DNA of 64,000 nt from Paenibacillus radicis (ex Gao et al. 2016) (GCF_014641555.1 NZ_BMHY01000003.1:263322-327321), one strand, 5' to 3'. Positions 8,715 to 17,623 are shown, numbered from the stretch's first letter. Made by a program: numbers and translations. Notes: a model not told the origin generated them from the sequence alone.

Positions 8715-10133
8715 TTAGACCAATACGCCGTAGGGACTGCCCGCTGTTCTTGCGAAGACATCCGGCGTCTCCCGCCGGAGGGAGACAGGCTGACCGATTT
8801 CCTCGCCAAACTGCCCATGGTCATAGACCACTTGTCCCCTTACAATGGTCACTAGCGCTTCCCCTTCGAGTTCAACCCCTTCATAAGCCGACCAGCCGCT
8901 GCCCGACCGTACATGAGCTTCGGTAAATGTCCACTTCTTCTCGTCGTCGACTATCAGAAGATCCGCATCCAACCCGACTTCGATGCTCCCCTTCTGTTGA
9001 TCAAGTCCAAAGCGAGCCGCTGGCCCTGCAGCAAGCAATTTTGCTACAGTTAGAAGTCTCTCTTCTCTGGTCAATGAGGGAAGATACCGTTTCAATCCCG
9101 TCAACAGTACGGGGAGCAGCTCCTGAACGCCCGGCAAGCCAGGCGGCGCATCATGGAAATCAAAGCTTTTCTCCGCCTTGGAATGCGGCGCGTGATCGCT
9201 GCCGACTGACGTGAGCGTGCCGCGTGCAATCGACTGCCAGAGCCGATCCCGGTCACGCGGCTCACGAATAGCAGGACTAAGCTTGGCCTTCGTCCCGAGC
9301 TCCAGCGCACTTGCATGATCGAACCATAATTGATGCGCAGTCGTCTCGTACGTAACGGGATACCCCGCCTCTGCCGCAGCATCCAGCAGCTCCGCTTCCT
9401 CGGCTGACGATACATGCAGCACATGAACGGCTGTGCCATACTTGCGGACGAATCGAAGTGCTCGCGCTACAGCCGTAATTGCTCCGATGCGCGGATACAC
9501 CGATTCATATTCCGTTAAGTTGGAAGGCTCACCGCTCGATTGGCGGAATAACCGGAGGACAAAATCGTCCTCCGCATGCAGTGTCAGCGGGATTGCCTTG
9601 TCCGCGGCCAGCCGGAAAATATAGTCGAGCTCCGCCTCGTCATCAATAATGTGCTTAGCCGTGCGGTGGCCCGTAAGAAACAGCTTAATACTCGCCGCTT
9701 CTCCGCGTTTCAGCTTCTGAAGCGCCTCCGCCTTGCCCGGTACGACTCCGATATGAAAGCCGTAATCGACATAAGATTGACCCTGCACGAGAGCTGACTT
9801 TTGCCGCAGCCGATCTGCCGTATCGGTGTACGGATTCGTATTGGGCATGTCCAGTACCGTCGTTATACCACCCGCTGCGGCTGCCTTTGAAGCGGAGTGC
9901 CAATTCTCCTTATGCTCATAACCCGGCGTCCGGAAGTGAACATGCGAATCGATAAGACCTGGAAGTACATACCGCCCTTCCGCATCGATCGTGCGATCCG
10001 CTGCCGCTTCTTCGTCCTGGCGCAGCAGCTTGGCGATCTTCCCGTCCCGGATACCGATCTTTCCGGTCAGGATGCGGTCCCGGTACACGATACGGGCGTT
10101 CTCGACCACAAGGTCGAAGGTTGCCCCGCTCAT
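8715..10133 (-). CDS. Cyclic amidohydrolase (dihydroorotase/allantoinase/hydantoinase family)
   Basis: This is a 472-residue zinc amidohydrolase. The metal-binding HxH is in LPGLIDSHVHFRTPGYEHKE (about residue 60). The lysine that is carbamylated in family members is probably the K of SIKLFLTGHRTAKH. Further ligands are in LTLHAED and HVLHVSSAEE. The catalytic Asp region is GSDHAPHSKAEK, as in dihydroorotase class I and allantoinase. It starts with an ATGA overlap on the acyl-CoA-dehydrogenase-like gene, so the genes are translationally coupled. The reaction is hydrolysis of a cyclic amide, imide or ureide. No pyrimidine biosynthesis genes are adjacent, so a catabolic cyclic substrate is more likely than dihydroorotate. 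Confidence 0.85.
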   Translation of the reverse strand: MSGATFDLVVENARIVYRDRILTGKIGIRDGKIAKLLRQDEEAAADRTIDAEGRYVLPGLIDSHVHFRTPGYEHKENWHSASKAAAAGGITTVLDMPNTNPYTDTADRLRQKSALVQGQSYVDYGFHIGVVPGKAEALQKLKRGEAASIKLFLTGHRTAKHIIDDEAELDYIFRLAADKAIPLTLHAEDDFVLRLFRQSSGEPSNLTEYESVYPRIGAITAVARALRFVRKYGTAVHVLHVSSAEEAELLDAAAEAGYPVTYETTAHQLWFDHASALELGTKAKLSPAIREPRDRDRLWQSIARGTLTSVGSDHAPHSKAEKSFDFHDAPPGLPGVQELLPVLLTGLKRYLPSLTREERLLTVAKLLAAGPAARFGLDQQKGSIEVGLDADLLIVDDEKKWTFTEAHVRSGSGWSAYEGVELEGEALVTIVRGQVVYDHGQFGEEIGQPVSLRRETPDVFARTAGSPYGVLV

Positions 10134-11239
10134 GAGATCAGCTCCCTTCCGATAATTTCCCGCGCCAGCCGGTTCACGGGCCCCATCAGCGAGACAGCTC
10201 TTGCGTCGCGCAGCAGACGCTCGATTTTTTTGCCGCGCACATAGCCTGATCCGCCGATGATTTGCTGAGCTTCGCGGACGATTTTTTCACTGGATTCCGA
10301 AGCAAAGATTTTGGACTGGTAGGCGATCTGACTGAGCTGGTCGCCCCCCTCCTTCGCCGCTACCTTCTCTACCAGCGCCCGAACCGCTTCAAGCTGCATA
10401 TGCAGCTCAGACAACGCCGTCTGCAGTACCGGATTGCTTTGCTGCCCCCGGTTCAGCACTTGCGCCAGCGCCAGCTTATACGCCGCCTCGCTAATACCCA
10501 GCGACACCGAGCCCAATGTCAGCCCGCACTCGCGAATGCCGTTAATGACGCGAGGCGCTCCGCCTAGCGGACCTATAAGCTGCTCGTTTGCCACTTCGCA
10601 TTGATGCAGATTAATAAATCCGGTCGAGGAGCCCCGCATCCCGGACAAATTCGTATCCGCATCAGCGGTAATCCCCTGTGTTGTCTCAATCAGAAAAAAT
10701 GATTGCCCCGAATTGCCATACAGCGAACCGGGATCACCCGTCCCCGTCTGAACAAGCACCAGATATAAATCTGCCAATCCGGATCCAGTCGTAAACGACT
10801 TCACACCTCCGATAACCCAGTCGCCATCCACTGTCCGATCTGCAACTGTCGAAATATTCTGTTTATTTGCGCCAGCACCTGTCTCCGACCATGCGGATGC
10901 GGCCAGCCATTGTCCGTTCGCAAGCTTTGGCAAATAATCCGTTCGCTGCTTCAGACTGCCCCACTCCAATATCCGGGAGACGACCGAGAAATGCTGAAAG
11001 ACGATAATGGCGATTGAAGGATCAACTTCTGCAATCGAGGCGATCAGCCTGCCTGCAAATAAAGAATCATAACCGAGACCGCCATATTCCAGCGGCACAA
11101 GGCTGCCTAGCAAACCCGATGCCTTGAGCGCATCAAGCGAACCTTGCTGCGTGCGGCCTGTATCGTCGGCCAATACGGCGTAACGATCCAACTCCTCCAA
11201 TAACGAATCTATGCGTATACCTTGCGTTGCCACTCCCAT
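10130..11239 (-). CDS. Acyl-CoA dehydrogenase-fold flavoprotein (SfnB/DszC-like)
   Basis: This 369-residue protein has the three acyl-CoA dehydrogenase domains: a helical N-terminus (DALKASGLLGSLVPLEYGGLGYDS), a beta middle (WLAASAWSETGAGANKQNIS, VIGGVKSFTTGSGLADLYLV) and a helical C-terminus (REAQQIIGGSGYVRGKKIERLLRDAR). The catalytic Glu of true dehydrogenases is not evident. The shape is closer to the flavin-dependent sulfur-acquisition oxidoreductases (SfnB) and DszC-type monooxygenases. It would need reduced FMN, and an FMN reductase gene lies at 15034 under a matching promoter. The start at 11239 has AAAGGAG about 10 nt upstream. It overlaps the PrpF-like gene by 31 nt and the amidohydrolase gene by 4 nt. 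Confidence 0.75.
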   Translation of the reverse strand: MGVATQGIRIDSLLEELDRYAVLADDTGRTQQGSLDALKASGLLGSLVPLEYGGLGYDSLFAGRLIASIAEVDPSIAIIVFQHFSVVSRILEWGSLKQRTDYLPKLANGQWLAASAWSETGAGANKQNISTVADRTVDGDWVIGGVKSFTTGSGLADLYLVLVQTGTGDPGSLYGNSGQSFFLIETTQGITADADTNLSGMRGSSTGFINLHQCEVANEQLIGPLGGAPRVINGIRECGLTLGSVSLGISEAAYKLALAQVLNRGQQSNPVLQTALSELHMQLEAVRALVEKVAAKEGGDQLSQIAYQSKIFASESSEKIVREAQQIIGGSGYVRGKKIERLLRDARAVSLMGPVNRLAREIIGRELIS

Positions 11240-12252
11240 TCGTAAGTTGCTCCTTTCTTAAAAGGCAACGCGCCGAGCAAGCGCACGTTTTTCTCGGAAA
11301 TGCTGCTGTACAGCAAATAGTCCGATAGCTTGCCTCCGGTTGTCGCCGTTGAGATATAAGTGCTTCCGCCTTTCGTGTTCACCCGCAGACGGTAACCCGC
11401 AGACAACGTATCCTGAACCAGCCGATGAACGACGGTGCCTTCAATGGCCGCGGCTGCACCAATGCAGGCAGCTCCGGTCAACGCAATCGTTGGATGCCAG
11501 GACGGAATCGATACGCCTCTGAACGCGATCTCCTCCGGTTCATAGCTGGCAATGGCCGCTACCTTCGGAAACACGCCATCCGGGTTCCAGCCAAGCAGTG
11601 ACGCAGCCGCCCTGCGGATGGCATTCAGCCGCCCCAGCGTTTCCGCTCCCGCTTCAAACAATCCCTGCTCCGAATGAATATCGAGCTCTGCGGCATTTAC
11701 AAACACATACGGATTGCCGGAGGATACGATGGATACCTCATAATCGCCGTATTCCGTGTAAAGCCGGTTTGTCAGTGCCCCAGATGGCAGCAGACTCGAC
11801 AGCGGCGTCTGGCCGTCCACAATGAAATGCGCCGTGCAATTCATGCCGGATCGAACCGCATGGTCGACCTCGCAGACGAGCGAGTCTCCGACATTTTCCA
11901 CAAAGACACGGACACGCAATCCCGGGCTTGCACTCGGCAGCCAGCCCCATTTCATCGCGACCTGTATTGCAGCCAGAATGGAATGACCGCAGCTTCCCGA
12001 ATAATCAAAGGTTACAGGATTGCCCGGAACCAGTTGGAAGAACAAATAGTTCAAATCGTACATCGGATGCTTGGACGGACGAATGACGACATACTTAGAA
12101 ATCAGGCCATAAGGCCTTTCCTCATGATCCAGATTGTCGTTAATGCCTTCTAAGATCGGAATAATAGCGTCAGGCGAAGCAGGCAGCTCCGTTCCATCAA
12201 TAATGATGGAGGATGACACACTCCCTTCGGCATGCGCCAAATACGTTTGCAT
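11209..12252 (-). CDS. PrpF-family isomerase-like protein
   Basis: The start is ATG 12252 (MQTYLAHAEG), with GAGGGG 8 nt upstream and 5 nt past the stop of the asparagine-synthetase-like gene. The 347-residue protein has the PrpF/diaminopimelate-epimerase-like double-hotdog signature. The first half carries FDYSGSCGHSILAAIQVAMKWG, where the Cys is the usual acid/base residue. The second half carries ALTGAACIGAAAAIEGTVVH, with another Cys. A TTGGKLSDYLL motif near the end follows the PrpF pattern. Family members isomerise double bonds of aconitate- or oxalomesaconate-type acids. Here the substrate is unknown; it sits in an operon with amidotransferase, flavoprotein and amidohydrolase genes. 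Confidence 0.75.
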   Translation of the reverse strand: MQTYLAHAEGSVSSSIIIDGTELPASPDAIIPILEGINDNLDHEERPYGLISKYVVIRPSKHPMYDLNYLFFQLVPGNPVTFDYSGSCGHSILAAIQVAMKWGWLPSASPGLRVRVFVENVGDSLVCEVDHAVRSGMNCTAHFIVDGQTPLSSLLPSGALTNRLYTEYGDYEVSIVSSGNPYVFVNAAELDIHSEQGLFEAGAETLGRLNAIRRAAASLLGWNPDGVFPKVAAIASYEPEEIAFRGVSIPSWHPTIALTGAACIGAAAAIEGTVVHRLVQDTLSAGYRLRVNTKGGSTYISTATTGGKLSDYLLYSSISEKNVRLLGALPFKKGATYEWEWQRKVYA

Positions 12253-12257
12253 ATGAA

Positions 12258-14072
12258 TCACCCCTCAAATTGATATTGCTTGGAAGAACCAATTTGAACT
12301 TGATACTGACTGATCCATAGCTGAAAAATAACGAGCGACCACAGCGTCAATGCCGTCTTGCCGTCAGGCTGTGTCGCCTGCTTGTGCAGCAGCTTCTCTA
12401 CCGCTGCCGGGCTGAACAGATTATGTCTGCGAAGCGTGTCCCGATCGAGTACTCGCTCCACCGCCTCATAGAGAGGAAGCCCCTTTCGCATCATAGCGTC
12501 GATCGGCAGCGTGAACGGCTGCTTTTTCCGGTTCAGAATCGCATCCGGCAGTTGTCCTTCCGCCGCCCGGTACAGCAAGCGTTTCACTTTCCCTTCCCCA
12601 ATACGCCAGTCCACAGGCAGTTTGCCCGCCAAATCCAGAATACGCGGCTGGCAATAAGGCACCCGCACTTCAACAGAATGCGCCATACTGAGATGATCGA
12701 CGCGTCTTAAGTGATAGGAAGGCAGCCGGTACTCCCGCTCGAAATCCAAGATGGCATCCAGTCTGCCCTTCCGGTGATGAGCGGTTCGGAGGCTGTCCGA
12801 AATTTGGTCCCCGATCGAACCGTTGTCATGAATAAAAGCGCGGTAATCATCACTGTACAGCTCCTTGCGCAATTCCGGCGAAGCAACGCCAAGCGAGGCG
12901 ACGTAAGGTTTGATCCAATTATCCGTCGCTTCGGAAGCCTCCAGGAAGCGGTCGTATCCGGCGAACATTTCGTCGGCTCCGTCACCGGAAATCGTCACCT
13001 TGAAGCCGGCTTGATGAATCGCTTCGAACAAAGCGTAGCTGCTCAGCGTAATCGGATCGGCATTCGGCTGCCCCAGCCGCTCTGCCACAAGCGGCAGCAG
13101 CTTTTCAAAGTCCCGTGGATCGACCAGAACCTCATGATGCGTCGTTCCGTACCGTTCGGAGACTTGTCTGGCGTAGATTTTCTCATCCAGCGGCCAATCA
13201 CCAACGTAAGATAAATTAAAGGAATGAATACCCGCCTGTCTTTGGCTTGCCAGTGCGGTTATAAGACTGGAATCCAATCCCCCGCTGTTAATCGAAGAGA
13301 CCGGAACGTCCGCAAGCAGCAGCGCCTGCACTTCGCGGTCCAACTGCCCTCGAAGCGATGAAGCGGCAGAATGAAAGTCTCCGCCAAGAGGCTCCGATAC
13401 GAGCAGCGTCTTCCAGCGGCGAAGGGCCGGCCGTTCGCCTAATCTTGCTTGCAGCAGCGATGATGGCGGAAGCGCATAGACACCATCGAACAGCGTCCGT
13501 TCTCCGAATACCACCTTCGTCGTCAGATAAAAGTCGACCCCCGGCAGCCATAAGCTCGAAGGCACACTGCCGAATGCCAGCAAGGATGGCAGCTCAGACG
13601 AGAAATAAAGCGTTTTATTCCGTTCATCCCAATAGTAATACAGGGATTTAATGCCAGAAGGATCCGTTGCCAGGGTGAGCACAACCCCCTCCCGTAAATC
13701 GATGACCGCAATTGCGAACATACCGTCCAGATAACGGACAAAGTCCTGCCCGTATTCCGCATATAAAGCAGGCAAGATCGAACCGTCGCAATGATCCGTG
13801 AACGTATAGCCTTTAGCCTCCAGCTTGCTTCGGAGCTCCCGATGATTATAGATTTCGCCATTCAATACGATGCGTATCGAATCGCCAAGACTGTAAGGCT
13901 GCTCGCCGCCATCAAGTCCGACGATCGCAAGCCGGTTATTGCCGATTGCCCAGTTTCTCTCTGCCCATACCGATTGCTGATCGGGTCCGCCTGCCAACTG
14001 TTGATCGGAGACAGCCTTCAATCGCCCGGGATCGACATCATCATGACCGATATATCCAAATATTCGGCACAT
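12258..14072 (-). CDS. Asparagine synthetase (glutamine-hydrolysing)-like amidotransferase
   Basis: The start is the ATG at 14072, giving MCRIFGYIG, because class II glutaminases need Cys at position 2 after Met removal; AGGGAGTGG precedes it. The N-terminal Ntn amidotransferase domain (about 1-190) carries NGEIYNHRELR and DGMFAIAVIDLREG. The C-terminal synthetase domain has the PP-loop SGGLDSSLITALAS and SGDGADEMFAGYDRF. The length of 604 matches AsnB/AsnO. It is the first gene of an operon with catabolic-looking enzymes rather than amino-acid genes. It may amidate or cyclise a pathway acid, as beta-lactam-synthetase relatives do. That is inference. Confidence 0.82.
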   Translation of the reverse strand: MCRIFGYIGHDDVDPGRLKAVSDQQLAGGPDQQSVWAERNWAIGNNRLAIVGLDGGEQPYSLGDSIRIVLNGEIYNHRELRSKLEAKGYTFTDHCDGSILPALYAEYGQDFVRYLDGMFAIAVIDLREGVVLTLATDPSGIKSLYYYWDERNKTLYFSSELPSLLAFGSVPSSLWLPGVDFYLTTKVVFGERTLFDGVYALPPSSLLQARLGERPALRRWKTLLVSEPLGGDFHSAASSLRGQLDREVQALLLADVPVSSINSGGLDSSLITALASQRQAGIHSFNLSYVGDWPLDEKIYARQVSERYGTTHHEVLVDPRDFEKLLPLVAERLGQPNADPITLSSYALFEAIHQAGFKVTISGDGADEMFAGYDRFLEASEATDNWIKPYVASLGVASPELRKELYSDDYRAFIHDNGSIGDQISDSLRTAHHRKGRLDAILDFEREYRLPSYHLRRVDHLSMAHSVEVRVPYCQPRILDLAGKLPVDWRIGEGKVKRLLYRAAEGQLPDAILNRKKQPFTLPIDAMMRKGLPLYEAVERVLDRDTLRRHNLFSPAAVEKLLHKQATQPDGKTALTLWSLVIFQLWISQYQVQIGSSKQYQFEG

Positions 14073-14194
14073 TCTAACCACTCCCTATATCTTTATTCAT
14101 TTCAAACCATGAATCCGGCCTGCATCTCCCCTTTCCAATCTATGATTTTACAAATTGTTAGTAATTTATTATTTTGGAATGTTTTACAATTTAG

Positions 14195-14230
14195 ACTGTA
14201 CTCTCCCTCTACTCAGCCGTCCAATATTAC
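14195..14230 (-). promoter_or_regulatory. Degenerate regulon box and promoter of the asnB-like operon
   Basis: On the minus strand the sequence GTAATATTGGA (14220-14230) matches the regulon box at 8 of 11 positions. Its TTGGAC is followed by an 18-nt spacer and TACAGT (14195-14200). This is the same geometry as the box at 4907. Confidence 0.45.
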
Positions 14231-14272
14231 TTATCCAATCAATTGTATTATTTGAAAGCTATCGTTCCGACT

Positions 14273-14803
14273 TTAATTGACAGCAAATGTCGAATCCTCT
14301 ACCTGATAAGTGACCGAGGAGGCCTCCCCTTCAAACAACCGGACAACAATAAACTGCGGCTGCTCTGACAAGCGGAAGGCATGCGGCCTGCGGGCAGGCA
14401 CCACAACAACATCGCCGGGCAATGCCGTCAATTCGAAATAACCGGTGTCCCCCTGACCTTTAATCGTAAATACACCCGCTCCTCCAAGCACAATTCGCAC
14501 TTCATCGTCCAGATGATAATGAAGCGAGCCGAATTTCTGCAGCATATCGGGAGTCTGTTCCGACAAGATCACAATATCCCATTGCTTGTAGCCTTTCCGC
14601 TCTGCGAAATCCACAATCGAGGGTTCATAGATACGGAGCAGCTCAGCCTTTTCCTCATCCGACAACAGCAGTCGGCTCTCATACGATGAAGGGGTGAGAT
14701 TCTCCTCCCATCTTTCATAATAGACGCCTTGCTCCTCCAGAAAAGGACGTAATTGTGCCTCCTTGTGCGGCCCCAAACCGCCAGACAATCGTAGTTCAGC
14801 CAT
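14273..14803 (-). CDS. mtnD: Acireductone dioxygenase-like cupin
   Basis: This 176-residue single-domain cupin starts at ATG 14803 (MAELRLSGG) with GGAGG upstream. The metal site HYHLDDE gives the HxHxxxE pattern, followed by EVRIVLGGAGVFTI and VPARRPHAF with the fourth His, as in acireductone dioxygenases of the methionine salvage pathway. These convert acireductone and O2 to formate and the 2-keto precursor of methionine. No other mtn gene is in the window, so it may act on a related enediol or serve sulfur recycling. It has its own consensus promoter and is divergent from the FMN reductase operon. Confidence 0.78.
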   Translation of the reverse strand: MAELRLSGGLGPHKEAQLRPFLEEQGVYYERWEENLTPSSYESRLLLSDEEKAELLRIYEPSIVDFAERKGYKQWDIVILSEQTPDMLQKFGSLHYHLDDEVRIVLGGAGVFTIKGQGDTGYFELTALPGDVVVVPARRPHAFRLSEQPQFIVVRLFEGEASSVTYQVEDSTFAVN

Positions 14804-14837
14804 GTAATTCCTCCTATTCCAATTTGAATTGTAACCT

Positions 14838-14866
14838 ATCATAGATGGAAATTTTTACCCTGTCAA
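14838..14866 (-). promoter_or_regulatory. Consensus housekeeping promoter of the acireductone dioxygenase-like gene
   Basis: On the minus strand TTGACA (14861-14866), a 17-nt spacer and TATGAT (14838-14843) lie about 35 nt before the start. It differs from the shared-box promoters around it, so this gene may be expressed constitutively. Confidence 0.7.
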
Positions 14867-14935
14867 CCAAAAATATAAATAATAGTTTTCAAGCAATATG
14901 TTCATAATTTCCGGTCTATAAAACCTATTATGAAA

Positions 14936-14972
14936 TTGGTATTGGAAGTTTTTTTCATTCGCTCGTTATAAT
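14936..14972 (+). promoter_or_regulatory. Regulon box and promoter of the FMN reductase operon
   Basis: TTGGTATTGGA (14936-14946) overlaps TTGGAA. After 19 nt comes a perfect TATAAT (14967-14972). The 11-mer is identical to that upstream of the ssu-like operon. Confidence 0.7.
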
Positions 14973-15033
14973 ACTAACAAACCCGGAATAGGTGGTTTTA
15001 ACATCATAAATCAAGATATGGAGCGTGTGACCC

Positions 15034-15576
15034 ATGAGTAAAAATGTTTTGTTCATTAGCGGAAGCCCTCGTGCCGGAGCCAACACCAAGGCCGTTATCA
15101 ATGTCGTGTACCGCTTGCTGAGGGATAAGCAAGGCAACTCCCAGCTGCTCGATCTTCACCGTCATGTACTGCCGCTATTCAACGGAGATCCGGCTCAGCA
15201 GGAGCTGGATACCGTCGCTCAGCTTCAGAAGCTGGCTCAGGAGGCCGACGCTTTTTTCATCGTGACGCCCGAATATCATAACGGCATCAGCGGTGCACTG
15301 AAGAACGCGCTGGACTTTTTGAACAGCGATTATTTCAAGGGCAAGCCAGTTGCCATTGCTGCTGCGGCTGGAGGCGGCAAAGGCGGGATTAACGCACTGA
15401 ACAATCTCCGTCTCGTTCTGCGCGGACTTCAGGCCAACGTGCTGCCCGCTCAATTTGTAGCCGATCCGGGCCACATCGATGAGCATGGCATCTATGTCGA
15501 CGAAAGCGGCGTTCAGACGCTTCAGACGCTTGTACTTGATCTGGCATCCGCCCTGCAGACGGAAGCCCGTGTATGA
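15034..15576 (+). CDS. NAD(P)H-dependent FMN reductase
   Basis: This 180-residue flavodoxin-like protein has the FMN-binding loop SGSPRAGANTKAVIN and the family motif VTPEYHNGISGALKNALDFLN, placing it with SsuE/YhdA/ArsH-type NADPH-dependent FMN reductases in the cytoplasm. It would supply reduced FMN to two-component flavin oxygenases; the LLM protein at 21450 and the acyl-CoA-dehydrogenase-like protein at 10130 are obvious partners. It is the first gene of a four-gene unit, headed by a regulon box, with the NCS2 permease 43 nt downstream. Confidence 0.85.
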   Translation: MSKNVLFISGSPRAGANTKAVINVVYRLLRDKQGNSQLLDLHRHVLPLFNGDPAQQELDTVAQLQKLAQEADAFFIVTPEYHNGISGALKNALDFLNSDYFKGKPVAIAAAAGGGKGGINALNNLRLVLRGLQANVLPAQFVADPGHIDEHGIYVDESGVQTLQTLVLDLASALQTEARV

Positions 15577-15619
15577 GGTCCGCCGCTCATCATCGCATTA
15601 TCAAAGGGGCTAACCGCTC

Positions 15620-16978
15620 GTGAGAACGCTGCTTGATTCGCTTCAATGGGCATTCTTTCTTCTGACGGGTGGCCTCGTGGCGCCTATCGTCGTGGCGGCA
15701 GCCTTTCAGCTGTCGGATGCTGAGACGATCAGTCTCTTACAAAGAACGCTGACCGTCATCGGCGTATCCTCCCTGCTGCAAGTAACGCTCGGTCATAAGC
15801 TGCCGATTCTGGAGGGCCCTGCCGGCGTATGGTGGGGCGTCTTCATTCTCCTTGCCGCAAACCTTACGCCGGGGTCATCCGGCGCCGAGCTGCTTCGTCA
15901 AATGGAGATGGGTCTGCTGCTGGGCGGGGTAGTCATCCTGCTGTTGAGCTTTTTTCATATTATCCGTCATCTAAAAAAGCTGTTCACTCCGGTCGTTACC
16001 GGCACGTATTTGCTGCTGCTCATCTTCCAGTTCAGTTCTCCTATCGTGAAGGGTATTCTTGGCGTCGGCTATAAGGACCCTTACATCCATGCGAGCATTG
16101 CGGTTCCCGCCATAGCGACCCTTCTTCTTACTTTTCTATGCGGCCGAAGCAAGACGGCCTGGCTGCGTAACTATTCCGCTCTGATCGGGATCGCGGCGGG
16201 CTATGGCCTATTCCTGCTCCTTGGCCAGATTCCTGCATTGCCCAAGCTGCCGGACTCGGCTGTTCTCATTCCCCAATTATTCGCTTGGGGCGCGCCGCTG
16301 TTCGACTCCGGCATTACGCTCACGACGCTGGTCATCACGCTTCCGCTGCTTATTAACATGATTGCAGCTATCGTTGTTATGGAAAAAACGATTGGAATCG
16401 AACCCGTGGACCGCTATCGCCGGTCCGGTATCGTGATGGGCATTAACCAGATGCTGTCCGGAGCCTTCTCCGCGGTAGGCTGCGTATCCAACTCTCATAC
16501 TGCCGGTTTTGTCGCATCTACACGCATGACTAAGAGACTGCCTTTTATTATCGGCTGCCTTCTGTTGATCATTGCCGGTTTTTTTCCGTTTCTAACCGCG
16601 GCGCTTGCGTCCGTGCCTGTGCCCGTAGCGTTCGCCGTCATCTTTTATTCATTTGCCCACCTGCTGTCCGCCGGACTGAAAGAGCTTGGCGCGGTTCTGC
16701 AGAATGAGAAGAAGCTGACCATTGTGGCGTTTTCGTTGTTCGCCGGAGTCGGCAGCATGTTCATTCCTGCGGCAAGCCTTGCTGTACTGCCGGATGTGCT
16801 GAAGCCGATTTTGAACAATGGACTGGTTGTCGGTGTGCTGGCATCCATCGTGCTCGAGCAGGCTTGGCAATTCAAAGATTCCCTGTCGTCCGGCTCCGGT
16901 TTCAGCTCTTGGAGACGCAAGCATTCCCCTATCGAAAGGAGCGCCGGCCATGCCGTTAACGATCAAAGTGTACTCTGA
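15620..16978 (+). CDS. NCS2-family nucleobase permease (uracil/xanthine type)
   Basis: This 452-residue protein starts at GTG 15620 with AAAGGGG about 10 nt upstream. It has about 12-14 hydrophobic segments and the NCS2 landmarks: GPAGVWWGVFIL early, FTPVVTGTYLLLL in the middle, and GAFSAVGCVSNSHTAGFVASTRMTKR in the region that corresponds to the family signature. It probably imports a uracil-, xanthine- or similar ring compound by proton symport. Its pairing with an FMN reductase recalls pyrimidine (Rut) pathways, where a luciferase-type oxygenase opens the ring. Its 3' end overlaps the next gene by 29 nt. Confidence 0.85.
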   Translation: MRTLLDSLQWAFFLLTGGLVAPIVVAAAFQLSDAETISLLQRTLTVIGVSSLLQVTLGHKLPILEGPAGVWWGVFILLAANLTPGSSGAELLRQMEMGLLLGGVVILLLSFFHIIRHLKKLFTPVVTGTYLLLLIFQFSSPIVKGILGVGYKDPYIHASIAVPAIATLLLTFLCGRSKTAWLRNYSALIGIAAGYGLFLLLGQIPALPKLPDSAVLIPQLFAWGAPLFDSGITLTTLVITLPLLINMIAAIVVMEKTIGIEPVDRYRRSGIVMGINQMLSGAFSAVGCVSNSHTAGFVASTRMTKRLPFIIGCLLLIIAGFFPFLTAALASVPVPVAFAVIFYSFAHLLSAGLKELGAVLQNEKKLTIVAFSLFAGVGSMFIPAASLAVLPDVLKPILNNGLVVGVLASIVLEQAWQFKDSLSSGSGFSSWRRKHSPIERSAGHAVNDQSVL

Positions 16979-17600
16979 TTACGTGTGTCCGTTCTGCTTG
17001 CTCGCGGATGGCGAGCTGAAAGCAGCGGCGGCGGAACGGGACGTAACGATCGAGCATCTGCCATTCGAGCTTCGGCCCTATCCGACACCAACCCTCCGTC
17101 CCGAGGCCGGCTATATGCAAACCAGTTGGAGGGAAAAGGTCTATCCGATTGCAGAACAGCTCGGCATTCCGATGCGGATGCCCGCTCTCTCTCCGCAGCC
17201 ATATACGCATCTGGCTTTTGAAGGCTATCAATTCGCGAAGAGAGCGGGCATCGGCGAAGCCTATAATTCGAGGATGTATAAAGCTTTTTTCTTAGATGGC
17301 CTAGATATCGGCGATATCAGCGTGCTGACAGAGCTAGCCGAGGAACTCGGCTTGAATGGCCCAGAGTACCGCGAGGCGCTGGAGAACGGCACCTACCGGG
17401 AAGCGCATAAGCAGGCGCTGCATCACGCCCTATACGAAGCCAATATTACGGCCGCACCAACTTACGTCATCGGAAAAACAACGATCAAGTGGCTCTTATA
17501 CAAAGAGCAATTTCTCGAAGCAATCGATGCAGAGTTAAAAAAACAACGGCTGGAGCAATGGAGCACCGGTATCAGTTGCACCATTGACGGCTGTAGCTAA
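16950..17600 (+). CDS. DsbA-family (FrnE-like) oxidoreductase, copy 1
   Basis: The start is ATG 16950 (MPLTIKVYSD) with AAAGGAG 8 nt before it, inside the end of the permease gene. The 216-residue protein has a thioredoxin-fold active site VCPFC near residues 12-16, the insert PFELRPYPTPTLRP and cis-Pro region AAPTYVIG, as in DsbA/FrnE proteins. There is no signal peptide, so it is cytoplasmic. FrnE-like proteins are often found in polyketide or sulfur metabolism as thiol-disulfide or glutathione-S-transferase-like enzymes. A paralogue follows 23 nt downstream. Unlike copy 2, it has extra Cys residues in its C-terminal tail (SCTIDGCS). Confidence 0.82.
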   Translation: MPLTIKVYSDYVCPFCLLADGELKAAAAERDVTIEHLPFELRPYPTPTLRPEAGYMQTSWREKVYPIAEQLGIPMRMPALSPQPYTHLAFEGYQFAKRAGIGEAYNSRMYKAFFLDGLDIGDISVLTELAEELGLNGPEYREALENGTYREAHKQALHHALYEANITAAPTYVIGKTTIKWLLYKEQFLEAIDAELKKQRLEQWSTGISCTIDGCS

Positions 17601-17623
17601 TAGATGGAGAGGAGCTATTATTT

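Noticed and set aside
8636..8824. N-terminal extension of the bicupin gene
   Set aside because: The extension lies inside the amidohydrolase gene on the same strand; a strong ribosome site supports the start at 8635.
14810..14830. Seventh regulon box (TCCAATTTGAA) at the acireductone dioxygenase-like gene
   Set aside because: It overlaps the region next to the ribosome site, has no matching -10 geometry, and the gene has a separate consensus promoter.
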